Below, one piece after another: positions 6,216-14,535 of a stretch of DNA of 15,028 nucleotides (its first letter is position 1; each line of letters opens with the position of its first letter). A program made the translations under genes and the position numbers. Origin of the DNA: Rhizobiaceae bacterium (GTDB taxonomy: Bacteria; Pseudomonadota; Alphaproteobacteria; Rhizobiales; Rhizobiaceae); assembly GCA_020696915.1 (NCBI GenBank), contig JAJFMR010000028.1:1-15028 (forward strand). The letters are read 5' to 3'. Below the pieces are notes generated by a model. That model was given only the letters and a program-made list of their open reading frames with translations. It was not told the origin of the DNA and did not search any database.

Positions 6216-6241
6216 GTCCGGCGGGTGTCCCGGACAAGGAG
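6216..6241 (+). promoter_or_regulatory. Hairpin abutting the Shine-Dalgarno site (likely riboswitch expression platform)
   Basis: GTCCGG (6216-6221) and CCGGAC (6230-6235) form a perfect 6 bp stem with an 8-base loop. The Shine-Dalgarno AAGGAG (6236-6241) follows immediately and lies 8 bases from the TTG start at 6250. There is no U-run after the stem, so control is probably at translation initiation and not by termination. This site also decides the start of the next gene. Confidence 0.5.
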
Positions 6242-6249
6242 TAAAGATT

Positions 6250-6669
6250 TTGAAGGCAGAGTTCTCCCCGCAAGGGGCCGCCGAGCCGGCTCTCCCCGCC
6301 CTGGCGGAGGTGACGGTCGTCGTCTGCGCGACCTGCCGTGACGCCGCCGGCACGGACGCCTGTCCGCGTCCGGGCGCCCTGCTGGCCGCCGCCGCCGAGC
6401 GGGCGGCCGGAGACCAGGTCCAGGTCCGTCAGGTCGAGTGCCTCGGCAACTGCAAGCGACGCCTCAGCGCGGCGATCCTGCGCAAGGGATGCTGGAGCTA
6501 CGTCTTCGGCGATCTCGCGGTCGCAGACGGACCCGATCTGGTGGCTGCAGCCCGGCTCTACGCTGGCTCGACCGACCGGCTGATGCCGTGGCGCGGGCGG
6601 CCCGACAAGCTCAAGCGCGGGCTCGTCGCGCGCATCCCTCCCCTCACCGAACTCAAGGAAATTTCATGA
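6250..6669 (+). CDS. DUF1636 family protein, predicted thioredoxin-like [2Fe-2S] or metal-binding protein
   Basis: The function of this family is not established; it often accompanies cob genes and CobW. The protein has 139 residues starting from TTG at 6250, which is supported by AAGGAG 8 bases upstream. The open frame extends back to 6067 but there it only covers the riboswitch. Cysteines lie at 26, 29, 38, 64, 68 and 81. The set C26-x11-C38 with C64-x3-C68 (VECLGNCKR) resembles the ligand pattern of thioredoxin-like ferredoxins and of NuoE (ECLGAC in this same window), so I infer an iron-sulfur or metal site. It is the first gene after the cobalamin riboswitch and overlaps cobW by 4 bases (ATGA). 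A role as electron donor (for example to CobG) or in cobalt handling is plausible but unproven. Confidence 0.85.
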   Translation: MKAEFSPQGAAEPALPALAEVTVVVCATCRDAAGTDACPRPGALLAAAAERAAGDQVQVRQVECLGNCKRRLSAAILRKGCWSYVFGDLAVADGPDLVAAARLYAGSTDRLMPWRGRPDKLKRGLVARIPPLTELKEIS

Positions 6670-7703
6670 CGGCTTCGACGGAGCGCGTTCCCTGCACGGT
6701 GGTCACCGGCTTCCTCGGCGCCGGCAAGACCACGCTGATCCGCCACCTCCTCGAGAACGCGCGCGGCAAGCGGCTGGCCATCATCGTCAACGAGTTCGGC
6801 GACGTCGGCATCGACGGCGACATACTGAAGGGCTGCGGCGCCGAGTCCTGCCCCGAAGAAAATGTCGTCGAACTGGCCAATGGCTGCATCTGCTGCACCG
6901 TGGCCGACGATTTCGTTCCGGCGATCGACCGTATCCTGTCGCTGTCGCCCCGGGTCGAGCACATACTCATCGAAACGTCCGGCCTTGCTCTGCCCAAGCC
7001 CCTCGTTCAAGCCTTTCAATGGCCCTCGGTAAGGAGCCGGCTGACGGTCGACGGGGTGGTGGCCGTCGTCGACGGCGCTGCCCTGGCGAACGGCCGTGTG
7101 GCCGACGATCTCCGAGCGCTCGAGGCCCAGCGCACCGCCGACCAGTCGCTCGAACATGACGATCCGGTCGAGGAAGTGTTCGAGGACCAGGTCGCCTGTG
7201 CCGATCTGATCATCCTTTCGAAGAGCGATCTCCTGGACCAGGCCGGCAGAGAGCGCGCCAATTCGGTCATCGACAGGCACGTCGCCCGGGCGGTGAAGGT
7301 CGTTCCGACGGTCCAGGGCAGGATCGACGCTTCGGTGCTGCTGGGCCTCGGGCTTGCGGTGGAGGACGATATCGACAACCGCCGGACCCATCACGACGAC
7401 GAGCTCGACCATGAGCACGACGAGTTCGACAGCTTCGTCGTCGAGCTTCCGCCGGTTGCCGACCCGGAGGACCTGGCGCGGCGCATCGCGTCGGCAGCCG
7501 CCGATGAAAGCGTGCTGCGGGTGAAGGGCTTCGTCGATGTCGCCGGCAAGCCGATGCGGCTTCTGATCCAGGCAGTCGGCCCACGCGTCAGCCACTATTA
7601 CGACCGCGCCTGGACACAAGGCGACCGCCGTCGCTCGCAACTCGTGGTGATCGGCCTCAAGGGCGTGAACCGCAGTGCGGTCGAGAACATCCTGGCGGGA
7701 TAG
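6666..7703 (+). CDS. cobW: CobW, G3E-family GTPase of cobalamin biosynthesis
   Basis: CobW is a G3E GTPase thought to deliver cobalt(II) to the CobNST chelatase in the cytoplasm. The protein has 345 residues. The Walker A motif GFLGAGKT is at residues 15-22. The metal-binding CxCC motif is C74-I-C76-C77 (ANGCICC). A G3E glutamate region is seen in the NEFGDVGIDGD segment (42-52), and a base-recognition SKSD at 185-188. A His/Asp-rich loop at about 242-251 (THHDDELDHE) precedes the C-terminal domain, as is common in CobW and its zinc-handling relatives. The genetic context (riboswitch upstream, cobN 2 bases downstream) makes CobW much more likely than a zinc-specific paralog. The start ATG at 6666 overlaps the stop of the preceding gene. 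Confidence 0.95.
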   Translation: MTASTERVPCTVVTGFLGAGKTTLIRHLLENARGKRLAIIVNEFGDVGIDGDILKGCGAESCPEENVVELANGCICCTVADDFVPAIDRILSLSPRVEHILIETSGLALPKPLVQAFQWPSVRSRLTVDGVVAVVDGAALANGRVADDLRALEAQRTADQSLEHDDPVEEVFEDQVACADLIILSKSDLLDQAGRERANSVIDRHVARAVKVVPTVQGRIDASVLLGLGLAVEDDIDNRRTHHDDELDHEHDEFDSFVVELPPVADPEDLARRIASAAADESVLRVKGFVDVAGKPMRLLIQAVGPRVSHYYDRAWTQGDRRRSQLVVIGLKGVNRSAVENILAG

Positions 7704-7705
7704 GC

Positions 7706-10700
7706 GTGCACCTTCTCACCACCAGCTCCACGTCGCTCGACGATCTCGTCGAGCCGGTCGACCTGCGCCAGACGCCGGCTGACATCGTGGCGCTGTCCTT
7801 CACCGACAGCGACCTCGCCGGCCTTGCCGCCGCCTGGCGGGCGGAAGGCGGAAACCTGCCTTCGATGCGGCTGGCCGCACTCCGCGACCTGCGCCACCCG
7901 ATGTCGGTGGATCTGTGGGTCGACAGCGTGGCAATGCACGCAAAGGTCATTCTGGTGCGCATCCTGGGCGGCTACGACTGGTGGGCCTATGGATGCGACC
8001 GGCTCGCGGCGGCGGCAGCCAGTCAAGGCATCCGGCTGGCGCTGCTGCCTGGCGAGGGCCGCGACGAGGATCGGCGGCTGGTCGCTGGCTCGACAGTGTC
8101 GGAGTCCGAGCTTCGGTCGCTGCTTTCCTGCTTTCGGGAGGGGGGCCCGGCCAACATGCGGGCGCTTGTCAGGCGGCTTGCCGCGCTGGCAGCAGGCGAG
8201 GCGCCTGCCGATATCGCCGTCGAGGTCCCGAAAGCCGGCTTTTATGACCCGCAGCACCGGCATGCGGGAATTCGGCGGGTGGCCGGCGAAGACGGCGACC
8301 AACCTCGGGTAGCAATCCTCTTCTACAGGTCGATGTTGCTGGCCGGCGATGTCGCGCCAATCGACGCGCTCTGCGCCGCGCTGGCCGAACGCGGCATGAT
8401 CCCCGCTCCGATCTTTGTTGCCAGCCTCAAGGATCCCGTATCACTGGCCTTCGTCGAGACCGCCCTTCACGACCTGAAGCCCGCTGCAATCGTTGCCGCC
8501 ACGGCTTTCGCCGCGGGCGCCGAGCCCGGCGCGTCCACGCTGTTCGACCGATCCGGCGTGCCGGTCTTCCAGGTCATCGTGGCGACGACCCGCCGGGAGG
8601 CCTGGCGGGAAAGCCCGCGCGGACTCGGGCCGGCCGACCTTGCCATGCACGTGGTCCTGCCCGAACTCGACGGCCGCATCCTTGCCGGAGCACTGTCCTT
8701 CAAGGCCGCCGAGGGTTCCGATCCGGCTTTCGGCTACGAGGCGCTCGTCAATCGGCCGGAGCCGGACCGGGTCGAACAGGTCGCCGGTCGCATCCAGGCA
8801 TTCCTGCGACTGAGGCGTGTCGCCCGCGCGGAGCGGAAGCTGGCGATCCTGATGCCCCACTATCCGGCAGCGCAGGGGCGGACCGGCTACGCGGTCGGTC
8901 TCGACGTACCGGCGAGCATCATCGCCATGCTGCACGACCTGAAGACCTCGGGCTATCGGGTTGAAGGGATTCCCAAATCCCCGCGTTCGCTGCTCGACAT
9001 TCTCGAACATGGCACGGAGTCCCTGAGCCGCGAGGACTATGTCTCGCTTTCGGCCGGCCTGCCGGCCGGAGCGCTCGCCGCGGTCGAGGCCGCCTGGGGG
9101 CCGGCATCGCCGATGGGGCAGGAGGAAGGATCGCCCGGCGGTTTTCGCTTCCGTGCCGCACGCTTCGGCAACGTCACCGTGGCACTGCCGCCGGATCGCG
9201 GCCGGTCTGCCGACCGGCGCGCCGACTATCACGATCCGGCGCTGCCGCCGTGCCACGCCCTGCTTGCCTTCGGCCTTTGGCTGCGTCATGCACTGCGCTG
9301 CCATGCCCTCGTTCATGTCGGCGCCCATGGCACGCTCGAATGGCTGCCCGGCAAGACGGTCGCGCTGAGCACGTCCTGCTTTCCCGAAATCGTGACGGGG
9401 CCGCTGCCGGTCATCTATCCCTTCATCGTCAGCAATCCGGGCGAGGCCGCGCAGGCCAAGCGCCGCATCGCCGCCGTTACGCTTGGCCATCTCCCCCCGC
9501 CGATGGCCGCTGCCGGGCTCGACGGGGACCGTCAGCAACTCGAGCGCCTTGTCGACGAATTTGCACAGGCCGACGGGCTCGACCGGCGGCGGCGCGAGCG
9601 GCTGGCGACCCTTATCCTCGAGACTGCCCGGCGTACCGGGCTCGCGACGGAAGCCGGGGTCGGCGGCGCGGCCGGCCCCGACGAGGCGCTCCGCCGCATC
9701 GACGCCTGGCTTTGCGACCTCAAGGATTTCGCCATCAAGGACGGGCTGCACGTCTTCGGCCGCGCTCCAGACGACGCCGATCCGGTCCGCAAGGGAAGCG
9801 CCGAGGCCGAACGGCAGGCGCTGTTGAATGCACTCGACGGCCGCCACGTCGCGGCCGGCCCCTCCGGCGCACCGGCGCGCGGCCGCACCGACGTTCTGCC
9901 GACCGGCCGCAACCTCTTCACCGCCGATCCGCGCACCATGCCCACGCCCACATCTTTCGAACTCGGCCGCCTGGCGGCCGACGAGGTGCTGCGCCGTTAT
10001 CTGCAGGAGCACGGCGACTGGCCGCGCTCGCTGGTGATCGACCTCTGGGGCAGCTCCTCGCTGCGTACCGGGGGCGAGGAGATCGGCCAGGGACTGTGGC
10101 TGATGGGCTGCCGTCCGCGATGGGATGCGGAGACCGGCCGTGTCACCGGCATCGAGGTGCTGACGCCGGCGGTGCTCGGCCGGGCGCGGGTCGACGTCAC
10201 CTGGCGCATATCGGGCCTTTTCCGGGACATGTTCCCGACCCAGATCGCGCTGATCGACGCGGCGGCCGGCGCCGTCGCCGCCCGCCGGGAGGACGCATCG
10301 GAGAACCCGCTCGCCGACGCCGCGCGCCGTGGCGGCAAGGTTCCGCCGCGCATTTTCGGATCCTCGCCCGGCGTCTACGGAGCAGGCCTGGAGGACCTTC
10401 TGGCAGACGGCACCTGGAGCGATCGCGAGGAACTCGGCCGCGCCTATCTTGAAGCGGCGTCCCACACCTATGGCGGCGCCGACGGCGGCCCGGTCGATGC
10501 GCCGGGCAAATTCGCGGCGCAGGTCGCCGACGCGGATCTGCTCATCCATTCCGGAGACGATCCGGGTCGCGACATCCTCGAGGGCTCGGCGGACGTCGCC
10601 TTCATCGGCGGGTTCGCGGCGGCTGTGGCAGCGCTCGGCGGCAACGCCGAAGTCATCGTGCTGGACACCACCGATCCCGAGCGGCCGCGGCCGCGTTCGG

Positions 10701-11065
10701 TCACCGAAGCCGTTACGAGGGTTGTCCGGGCACGCGCCGTGAACCGCCGTTTCATCGAGGGGCAGATGCGGCATGGTCCGCGCGGCGCGTCCGAATTCGC
10801 GGAGACGGTCGACCGGCTGATCGGCTTTGCGGAGACGACGGAAGCCATTCCGTCCGACCTGATCGAGGCCGTCCACGACGCAATCGTCGGCGACGAAGGG
10901 GTGCGCGCCTTCCTGCTCCGGGAAAATCCCGCCGCCGCCAGGTTCATCGCGGCGCGCTTCGCGGCGGCCCGCCGGCGCGGCCTCTGGCACCCGCTGAGGA
11001 ACAGCGTCGATGACGGACTGGCGGCACTCATCGCCGAGGCCGATGCCATGGGGGCCGCAGCGTGA
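7706..11065 (+). CDS. cobN: Cobaltochelatase subunit CobN
   Basis: CobN is the large catalytic subunit of the ATP-dependent aerobic cobaltochelatase. With CobS and CobT it inserts Co(II) into hydrogenobyrinate a,c-diamide. The protein has 1119 residues, somewhat shorter than the 1275 I recall for P. denitrificans CobN, but it aligns by eye from the N-terminus to the end with no frameshift. The chelatase signature HVGAHGTLEWLPGK covers residues 537-550, with H537, H541 and E545 as likely metal or porphyrinoid contacts. Further CobN/ChlH/BchH-type stretches are PTGRNLFTADPRTMPT, SSSLRTGGEEIGQGLWLMG and RIFGSSPGVYGAGLEDLL. The start is GTG at 7706, two bases after the cobW stop. Its stop overlaps the GTG of cobG. 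cobS and cobT are not in the window. Confidence 0.96.
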   Translation: MHLLTTSSTSLDDLVEPVDLRQTPADIVALSFTDSDLAGLAAAWRAEGGNLPSMRLAALRDLRHPMSVDLWVDSVAMHAKVILVRILGGYDWWAYGCDRLAAAAASQGIRLALLPGEGRDEDRRLVAGSTVSESELRSLLSCFREGGPANMRALVRRLAALAAGEAPADIAVEVPKAGFYDPQHRHAGIRRVAGEDGDQPRVAILFYRSMLLAGDVAPIDALCAALAERGMIPAPIFVASLKDPVSLAFVETALHDLKPAAIVAATAFAAGAEPGASTLFDRSGVPVFQVIVATTRREAWRESPRGLGPADLAMHVVLPELDGRILAGALSFKAAEGSDPAFGYEALVNRPEPDRVEQVAGRIQAFLRLRRVARAERKLAILMPHYPAAQGRTGYAVGLDVPASIIAMLHDLKTSGYRVEGIPKSPRSLLDILEHGTESLSREDYVSLSAGLPAGALAAVEAAWGPASPMGQEEGSPGGFRFRAARFGNVTVALPPDRGRSADRRADYHDPALPPCHALLAFGLWLRHALRCHALVHVGAHGTLEWLPGKTVALSTSCFPEIVTGPLPVIYPFIVSNPGEAAQAKRRIAAVTLGHLPPPMAAAGLDGDRQQLERLVDEFAQADGLDRRRRERLATLILETARRTGLATEAGVGGAAGPDEALRRIDAWLCDLKDFAIKDGLHVFGRAPDDADPVRKGSAEAERQALLNALDGRHVAAGPSGAPARGRTDVLPTGRNLFTADPRTMPTPTSFELGRLAADEVLRRYLQEHGDWPRSLVIDLWGSSSLRTGGEEIGQGLWLMGCRPRWDAETGRVTGIEVLTPAVLGRARVDVTWRISGLFRDMFPTQIALIDAAAGAVAARREDASENPLADAARRGGKVPPRIFGSSPGVYGAGLEDLLADGTWSDREELGRAYLEAASHTYGGADGGPVDAPGKFAAQVADADLLIHSGDDPGRDILEGSADVAFIGGFAAAVAALGGNAEVIVLDTTDPERPRPRSVTEAVTRVVRARAVNRRFIEGQMRHGPRGASEFAETVDRLIGFAETTEAIPSDLIEAVHDAIVGDEGVRAFLLRENPAAARFIAARFAAARRRGLWHPLRNSVDDGLAALIAEADAMGAAA

Positions 11066-12408
11066 ACGCCTTCGCGCGCCGCGGCGCCTGCCCCGCGCTC
11101 TCGTCGCCGATGCCGACCGGCGACGGCCTGCTGGTGCGGCTCAATCCGCTTGCCGGAGGATTCAGTCCGGCATCGCTGATTGCCCTCTGCAAGGCTGCCC
11201 TGCAGCATGGCAACGGGGTCGTCGAGGTCACCGCGCGAGGCAGCCTGCAGATCCGCGGCCTCACCCCGCGATCGGCGGCCCTGCTTGCCCGCCAGGTCGA
11301 GGGGCTCGGCATGGTGGTGCGGACCGGCGTTCCCGTGGAGCACGGAGCGCTGGCCGGCCTCGACCCGGAGGAGATCGCCGACCCGCGGCCGCTCGCCGCC
11401 AGCATTCGCGAAGCCGCCCGGCAAAACGGCCTGGACCAGAGACTTGGCCCGAAAGTGTCCGTCGTGCTGGACGGCGGCGGCCACTCGGGGCTGGGGGCCA
11501 CGGCGGCGGACATCAGGCTAATGGCCAGACGCCATTGCGGCGAGATTTCCTGGACGTTTGCCATCGCCGGCGATGCGCGGACCGCGAAGCCGCTTGCCGT
11601 CCTGCCGGACGGGCGGGCTGCGCAGGCGGCGATCGCCGGCCTCGAAGCAGTGGCGGCGCTCGGGCGGGAGGGCCGCGGGCGAGATCTCGACGCCCGGCGA
11701 CGGGCGCGGCTTGCTGCTCTGCTGCCGCCGCTGGTTGGCGCCGGTTCGATTGCCCCCGCCCTCGCCGGCGGCCAGAGGCTCGTTCCCTCGATCCTCCCGC
11801 TGCGCGGCGGCGCATCGGCGCTGGCAGTCGCCGTGCCGTTCGGCCAGATGGATGCAGACGGAGTGATCGGGCTGGCGGCCCGGGCCGAAGAAGTCCGCGC
11901 TTCCGAAATTCGCCTGGCGCCCGGAAGGATCATGCTGGCGCTTTGCCCGGCCGATGCGGACGCCACCGCGCTTCGGCAGGAAGCCGGCCGGCTCGGCTTC
12001 ATCATCTCGCCTGACGATCCGCGTTCCGGGATCTCTGCATGCCCGGGTGCGCCCGCCTGCGCCTCAGGCCGGATGCCCGCGCGTTCCCTTGCCGCGCTGA
12101 TCGCCGCCGCGCATGGCGACATTCTCGACGGTTCGCTCGGCCTCCACGTTTCCGGCTGCGCCAAGGGCTGCGCGAACCCGGCGAAAGCCCCGCTGGCGCT
12201 GGTCGGCGGCGAAGACGGCGCCGGACTGGTCGTCGACGGAACGGCGCGCAGCGTGCCGCTTGCCAGGGTGCCGGCCGAACATGCGCTGAACTCTTTCGGC
12301 CGGCTCGCCGGCCTCATCCGCGCCGAGCGCCGGCCCGGAGAGACCTCGGCGGCCTGTGTAGCCCGTCTCGGCACCAGGTGTCTGGCGGAAGCTTTCGAAA
12401 AAGGCTGA
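11062..12408 (+). CDS. cobG: CobG, oxygen-dependent precorrin-3B synthase
   Basis: CobG is an iron-sulfur monooxygenase of the nitrite/sulfite reductase fold. It converts precorrin-3A to precorrin-3B, the step that commits the aerobic B12 route to ring contraction. The protein has 448 residues. Two ferredoxin-like half domains are suggested by the repeated TARGSLQIRGL-type region near residue 55 and a second half from about 250. The [4Fe-4S] ligands are C327-x5-C333 (SACPGAPAC) and C366-x3-C370 (SGCAKGCANP). The start is GTG at 11062 inside the cobN stop (GTGA overlap). cobH follows two bases after the stop. Its presence shows that the organism makes corrin aerobically. A generic sulfite reductase is unlikely because of length and context. 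Confidence 0.93.
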   Translation: MNAFARRGACPALSSPMPTGDGLLVRLNPLAGGFSPASLIALCKAALQHGNGVVEVTARGSLQIRGLTPRSAALLARQVEGLGMVVRTGVPVEHGALAGLDPEEIADPRPLAASIREAARQNGLDQRLGPKVSVVLDGGGHSGLGATAADIRLMARRHCGEISWTFAIAGDARTAKPLAVLPDGRAAQAAIAGLEAVAALGREGRGRDLDARRRARLAALLPPLVGAGSIAPALAGGQRLVPSILPLRGGASALAVAVPFGQMDADGVIGLAARAEEVRASEIRLAPGRIMLALCPADADATALRQEAGRLGFIISPDDPRSGISACPGAPACASGRMPARSLAALIAAAHGDILDGSLGLHVSGCAKGCANPAKAPLALVGGEDGAGLVVDGTARSVPLARVPAEHALNSFGRLAGLIRAERRPGETSAACVARLGTRCLAEAFEKG

Positions 12409-12410
12409 CG

Positions 12411-13043
12411 ATGCGGGATTACGACTACATTCGCGACGGCAATTCGATCTATGAGCGGTCATTCCAGATCATTCGCGCGGAAGCCGATCTGTCGCGCTTT
12501 TCGGTGGCCGAGGCAGACGTCGCGATCCGCATGATCCATGCCTGCGGCCAGGTCGAGGCGGCCCGACATTTCCGGTTCTCGCCGGATTTCGTGACCGCGG
12601 CCGGCGCGGCGCTTGCCGCCGGGGCAGCGGTCCTCTGCGACGCCGAAATGGTGGCGCATGGAATCACCCGGGCACGGCTTCCGGCCGGCAACGAGGTGAT
12701 CTGCACGCTCCGGGACGAAAGGACGGCGGAGCTTGCCAGGCGGATCGGCAACACGAGATCGGCGGCGGCGCTCGGCTTGTGGGGCAAGCGCATGGAAGGC
12801 GCCGTGGTCGCCATCGGCAACGCGCCGACGGCGCTCTTTCATCTCCTGGAAATGCTTCGCGACGGCGCGCCGAGGCCGGCGGCGATCATCGGCATGCCGG
12901 TCGGTTTCGTCGGAGCGGCGGAATCCAAGGAGGCGCTCGAGAACGATTCCCACGGTATCCCCTTCGCCGTGGTGCGCGGGCGCATGGGCGGCAGCGCCAT
13001 GACCGCCGCCGCAGTGAACGCACTGGCGAGGTCCGGCCTGTGA
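12411..13043 (+). CDS. cobH: CobH, precorrin-8X methylmutase
   Basis: CobH moves the C11 methyl group of precorrin-8X to C12, giving hydrogenobyrinate. The protein has 210 residues, the typical length. The catalytic histidine is seen at H43 in MIHACGQVEAARHFRFSPDF, the same position as in P. denitrificans CobH. The C-terminal part has IGMPVGFVGAAESKEAL and GRMGGSAMTAAAVNAL, both characteristic. The start is ATG at 12411, two bases after the cobG stop, with AGG from the end of cobG as ribosome site. The stop overlaps the GTG of cobI. Confidence 0.96.
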   Translation: MRDYDYIRDGNSIYERSFQIIRAEADLSRFSVAEADVAIRMIHACGQVEAARHFRFSPDFVTAAGAALAAGAAVLCDAEMVAHGITRARLPAGNEVICTLRDERTAELARRIGNTRSAAALGLWGKRMEGAVVAIGNAPTALFHLLEMLRDGAPRPAAIIGMPVGFVGAAESKEALENDSHGIPFAVVRGRMGGSAMTAAAVNALARSGL

Positions 13044-13774
13044 ACGCCGCTGCCGGAAAACTGATCGGCGTCGGCACCGGCCCGGGCGACCCGGAACTGC
13101 TGACGCTGAAGGCCGTCCGTGCGCTTTCCGAGGCGCATGTGATCGCCCATTTCGCGAAGCGCGGCAGCAACGGCAATGCGCGCGCGACGGTCTCTGCATA
13201 TCTGCGGCCCGAGGTGATCGAACTGCCGCTGATCTATCCCGTGACGACCGAGATCGACAGAAATCACGGCGACTACAAGGCCGCCATCGGCTGCTTCTAC
13301 ACGCATGCCGCCGGTCTCGTCGGATCGCATCTGACCGCAGGGCGCACCGTTGCCGTACTGTCGGAGGGCGATCCCCTATTTTATGGATCCTACATGCATC
13401 TCCACGTGCGCCTCGCCTCCAGCTTCCGCACCGAAGTCATTCCCGGCGTCACTGCCATGTCCGGCTGCTGGTCGGAGGCCGGCACACCGATCGTGCAGGG
13501 AGACGACGTGCTTGCCGTCGTGCCGGGGACGCTCAGCGAGTTCGAGCTGACCCGCCGGCTTGCCGACTCGGATGCCGCCGTCATCATGAAGGTCGGCCGC
13601 AACATGCCGCGCATCAGGCGCGCGCTGGCGGCAAGCGGCCGGCTTGACCGGGCGATCTACGTGGAGCGCGGCACCATGCCGGAAACCGTGTCGATGCCGG
13701 TATCCGACAAGCCGGACGACGACGCCCCCTATTTCTCGATCATTCTGGTGCCGGGATGGACAGGGCGGCCGTGA
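13040..13774 (+). CDS. cobI: CobI, precorrin-2 C20-methyltransferase
   Basis: CobI transfers a methyl group from S-adenosylmethionine to C20 of precorrin-2, giving precorrin-3A. The protein has 244 residues and the tetrapyrrole methylase fold. The N-terminal loop is GVGTGPGDPELLTLKA (residues 10-25), the SAM-site segment is SEGDPLFYG (108-116) and IPGVTAMSGCW is at 134-144. The long insert with RGSNGNARATVSAYLRP near 41-57 is typical of CobI/CbiL and separates it from CobJ and CobM. The start is GTG at 13040 in a GTGA overlap with cobH, in the style of the other junctions. The stop overlaps the likely GTG of cobJ. Confidence 0.95.
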   Translation: MNAAAGKLIGVGTGPGDPELLTLKAVRALSEAHVIAHFAKRGSNGNARATVSAYLRPEVIELPLIYPVTTEIDRNHGDYKAAIGCFYTHAAGLVGSHLTAGRTVAVLSEGDPLFYGSYMHLHVRLASSFRTEVIPGVTAMSGCWSEAGTPIVQGDDVLAVVPGTLSEFELTRRLADSDAAVIMKVGRNMPRIRRALAASGRLDRAIYVERGTMPETVSMPVSDKPDDDAPYFSIILVPGWTGRP

Positions 13775-14535
13775 GCGGACGGCTCAGCGTCATCGGGCTG
13801 GGGCCGGGCGACACCGCCCAGATGACCCCGGAGGCCGCCGCAGCCGTTTCGACGGCCGACTTCCTGTTCGGCTACGGTCCCTACCTCGAGCGGCTGTCGC
13901 TTGGCCCCGGACAGGCGCGTGTACCATCCGACAACCGCGAAGAACTGTCGCGTGCCCGGGCCGCCCTGGCGAAAGCCGCGGGAGGGGCAAGCGTCGCGGT
14001 TGTTTCGGGCGGGGACCCCGGCGTCTTCGCCATGGCGGCGGCCGTCTGCGAGGCGATCGAAGCCGGGCCGCACGACTGGCGCGAGGTCGAACTGGCGATC
14101 GTTCCGGGCGTCACCGCCATGCTGGCGGTGGCCGCCAGGGTCGGAGCCCCGCTGGGGCACGATTTCTGCGCCATGTCCCTGTCGGACAATCTGAAGCCCT
14201 GGGACCTGATCGAGCGCCGTCTCGACGCGGCATCGGCGGCGGGGTTCGTCATTGCCATCTACAATCCCGTTTCCAGGGCGCGCCCCTGGCAGCTCGGCCG
14301 CGCCTTCGACTGCCTGAGGCGAAACCTCCCCGGCACCACGCCGGTGGTCTTCGGGCGCGCCGCCGGCCGACCCGACGAGCGCATCGAGGTAAGCCCGCTC
14401 GCTGGCGCCGATCCGGCCCGGGCCGACATGGCGACCTGCGTGATCGTCGGCTCGCCGGAAACGCGCGGCATCGACCGCGGCGGGCGGCCCCCGCTCATCT
14501 ACACGCCACGCTTTTCCGCGGGATCGATGAGATGA
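13771..14535 (+). CDS. cobJ: CobJ, precorrin-3B C17-methyltransferase
   Basis: CobJ methylates C17 of precorrin-3B and drives ring contraction to precorrin-4. From GTG at 13771 the protein has 254 residues, the same as P. denitrificans CobJ as I recall it. Motifs are SVIGLGPGD (6-14), VSGGDPGVFAMAAAVCEAI (78-96), VPGVTAMLAVAARVGAPLGHD (starting at 111) and IYNPVSRARPWQLG (163-176), ending with YTPRFSAG. I chose 13771 because VSGRLSVIG matches the family N-terminus and repeats the GTGA overlap used by cobG and cobI. An ATG at 13756 in the same frame would add five residues and is the alternative. The last 37 bases overlap cobK, which is on the other strand. Confidence 0.94.
   Translation: MSGRLSVIGLGPGDTAQMTPEAAAAVSTADFLFGYGPYLERLSLGPGQARVPSDNREELSRARAALAKAAGGASVAVVSGGDPGVFAMAAAVCEAIEAGPHDWREVELAIVPGVTAMLAVAARVGAPLGHDFCAMSLSDNLKPWDLIERRLDAASAAGFVIAIYNPVSRARPWQLGRAFDCLRRNLPGTTPVVFGRAAGRPDERIEVSPLAGADPARADMATCVIVGSPETRGIDRGGRPPLIYTPRFSAGSMR

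Noticed and set aside
6067..6249. N-terminal extension of the DUF1636 frame
   Set aside because: This stretch is the cobalamin riboswitch. A good ribosome site sits directly before the TTG at 6250, and similarity to the family starts only after that point.
8441..10990. Minus-strand open frame of 849 codons opposite cobN
   Set aside because: It is a shadow of cobN in GC-rich codons. It shows no family motif, and the plus-strand frame is an unmistakable CobN.
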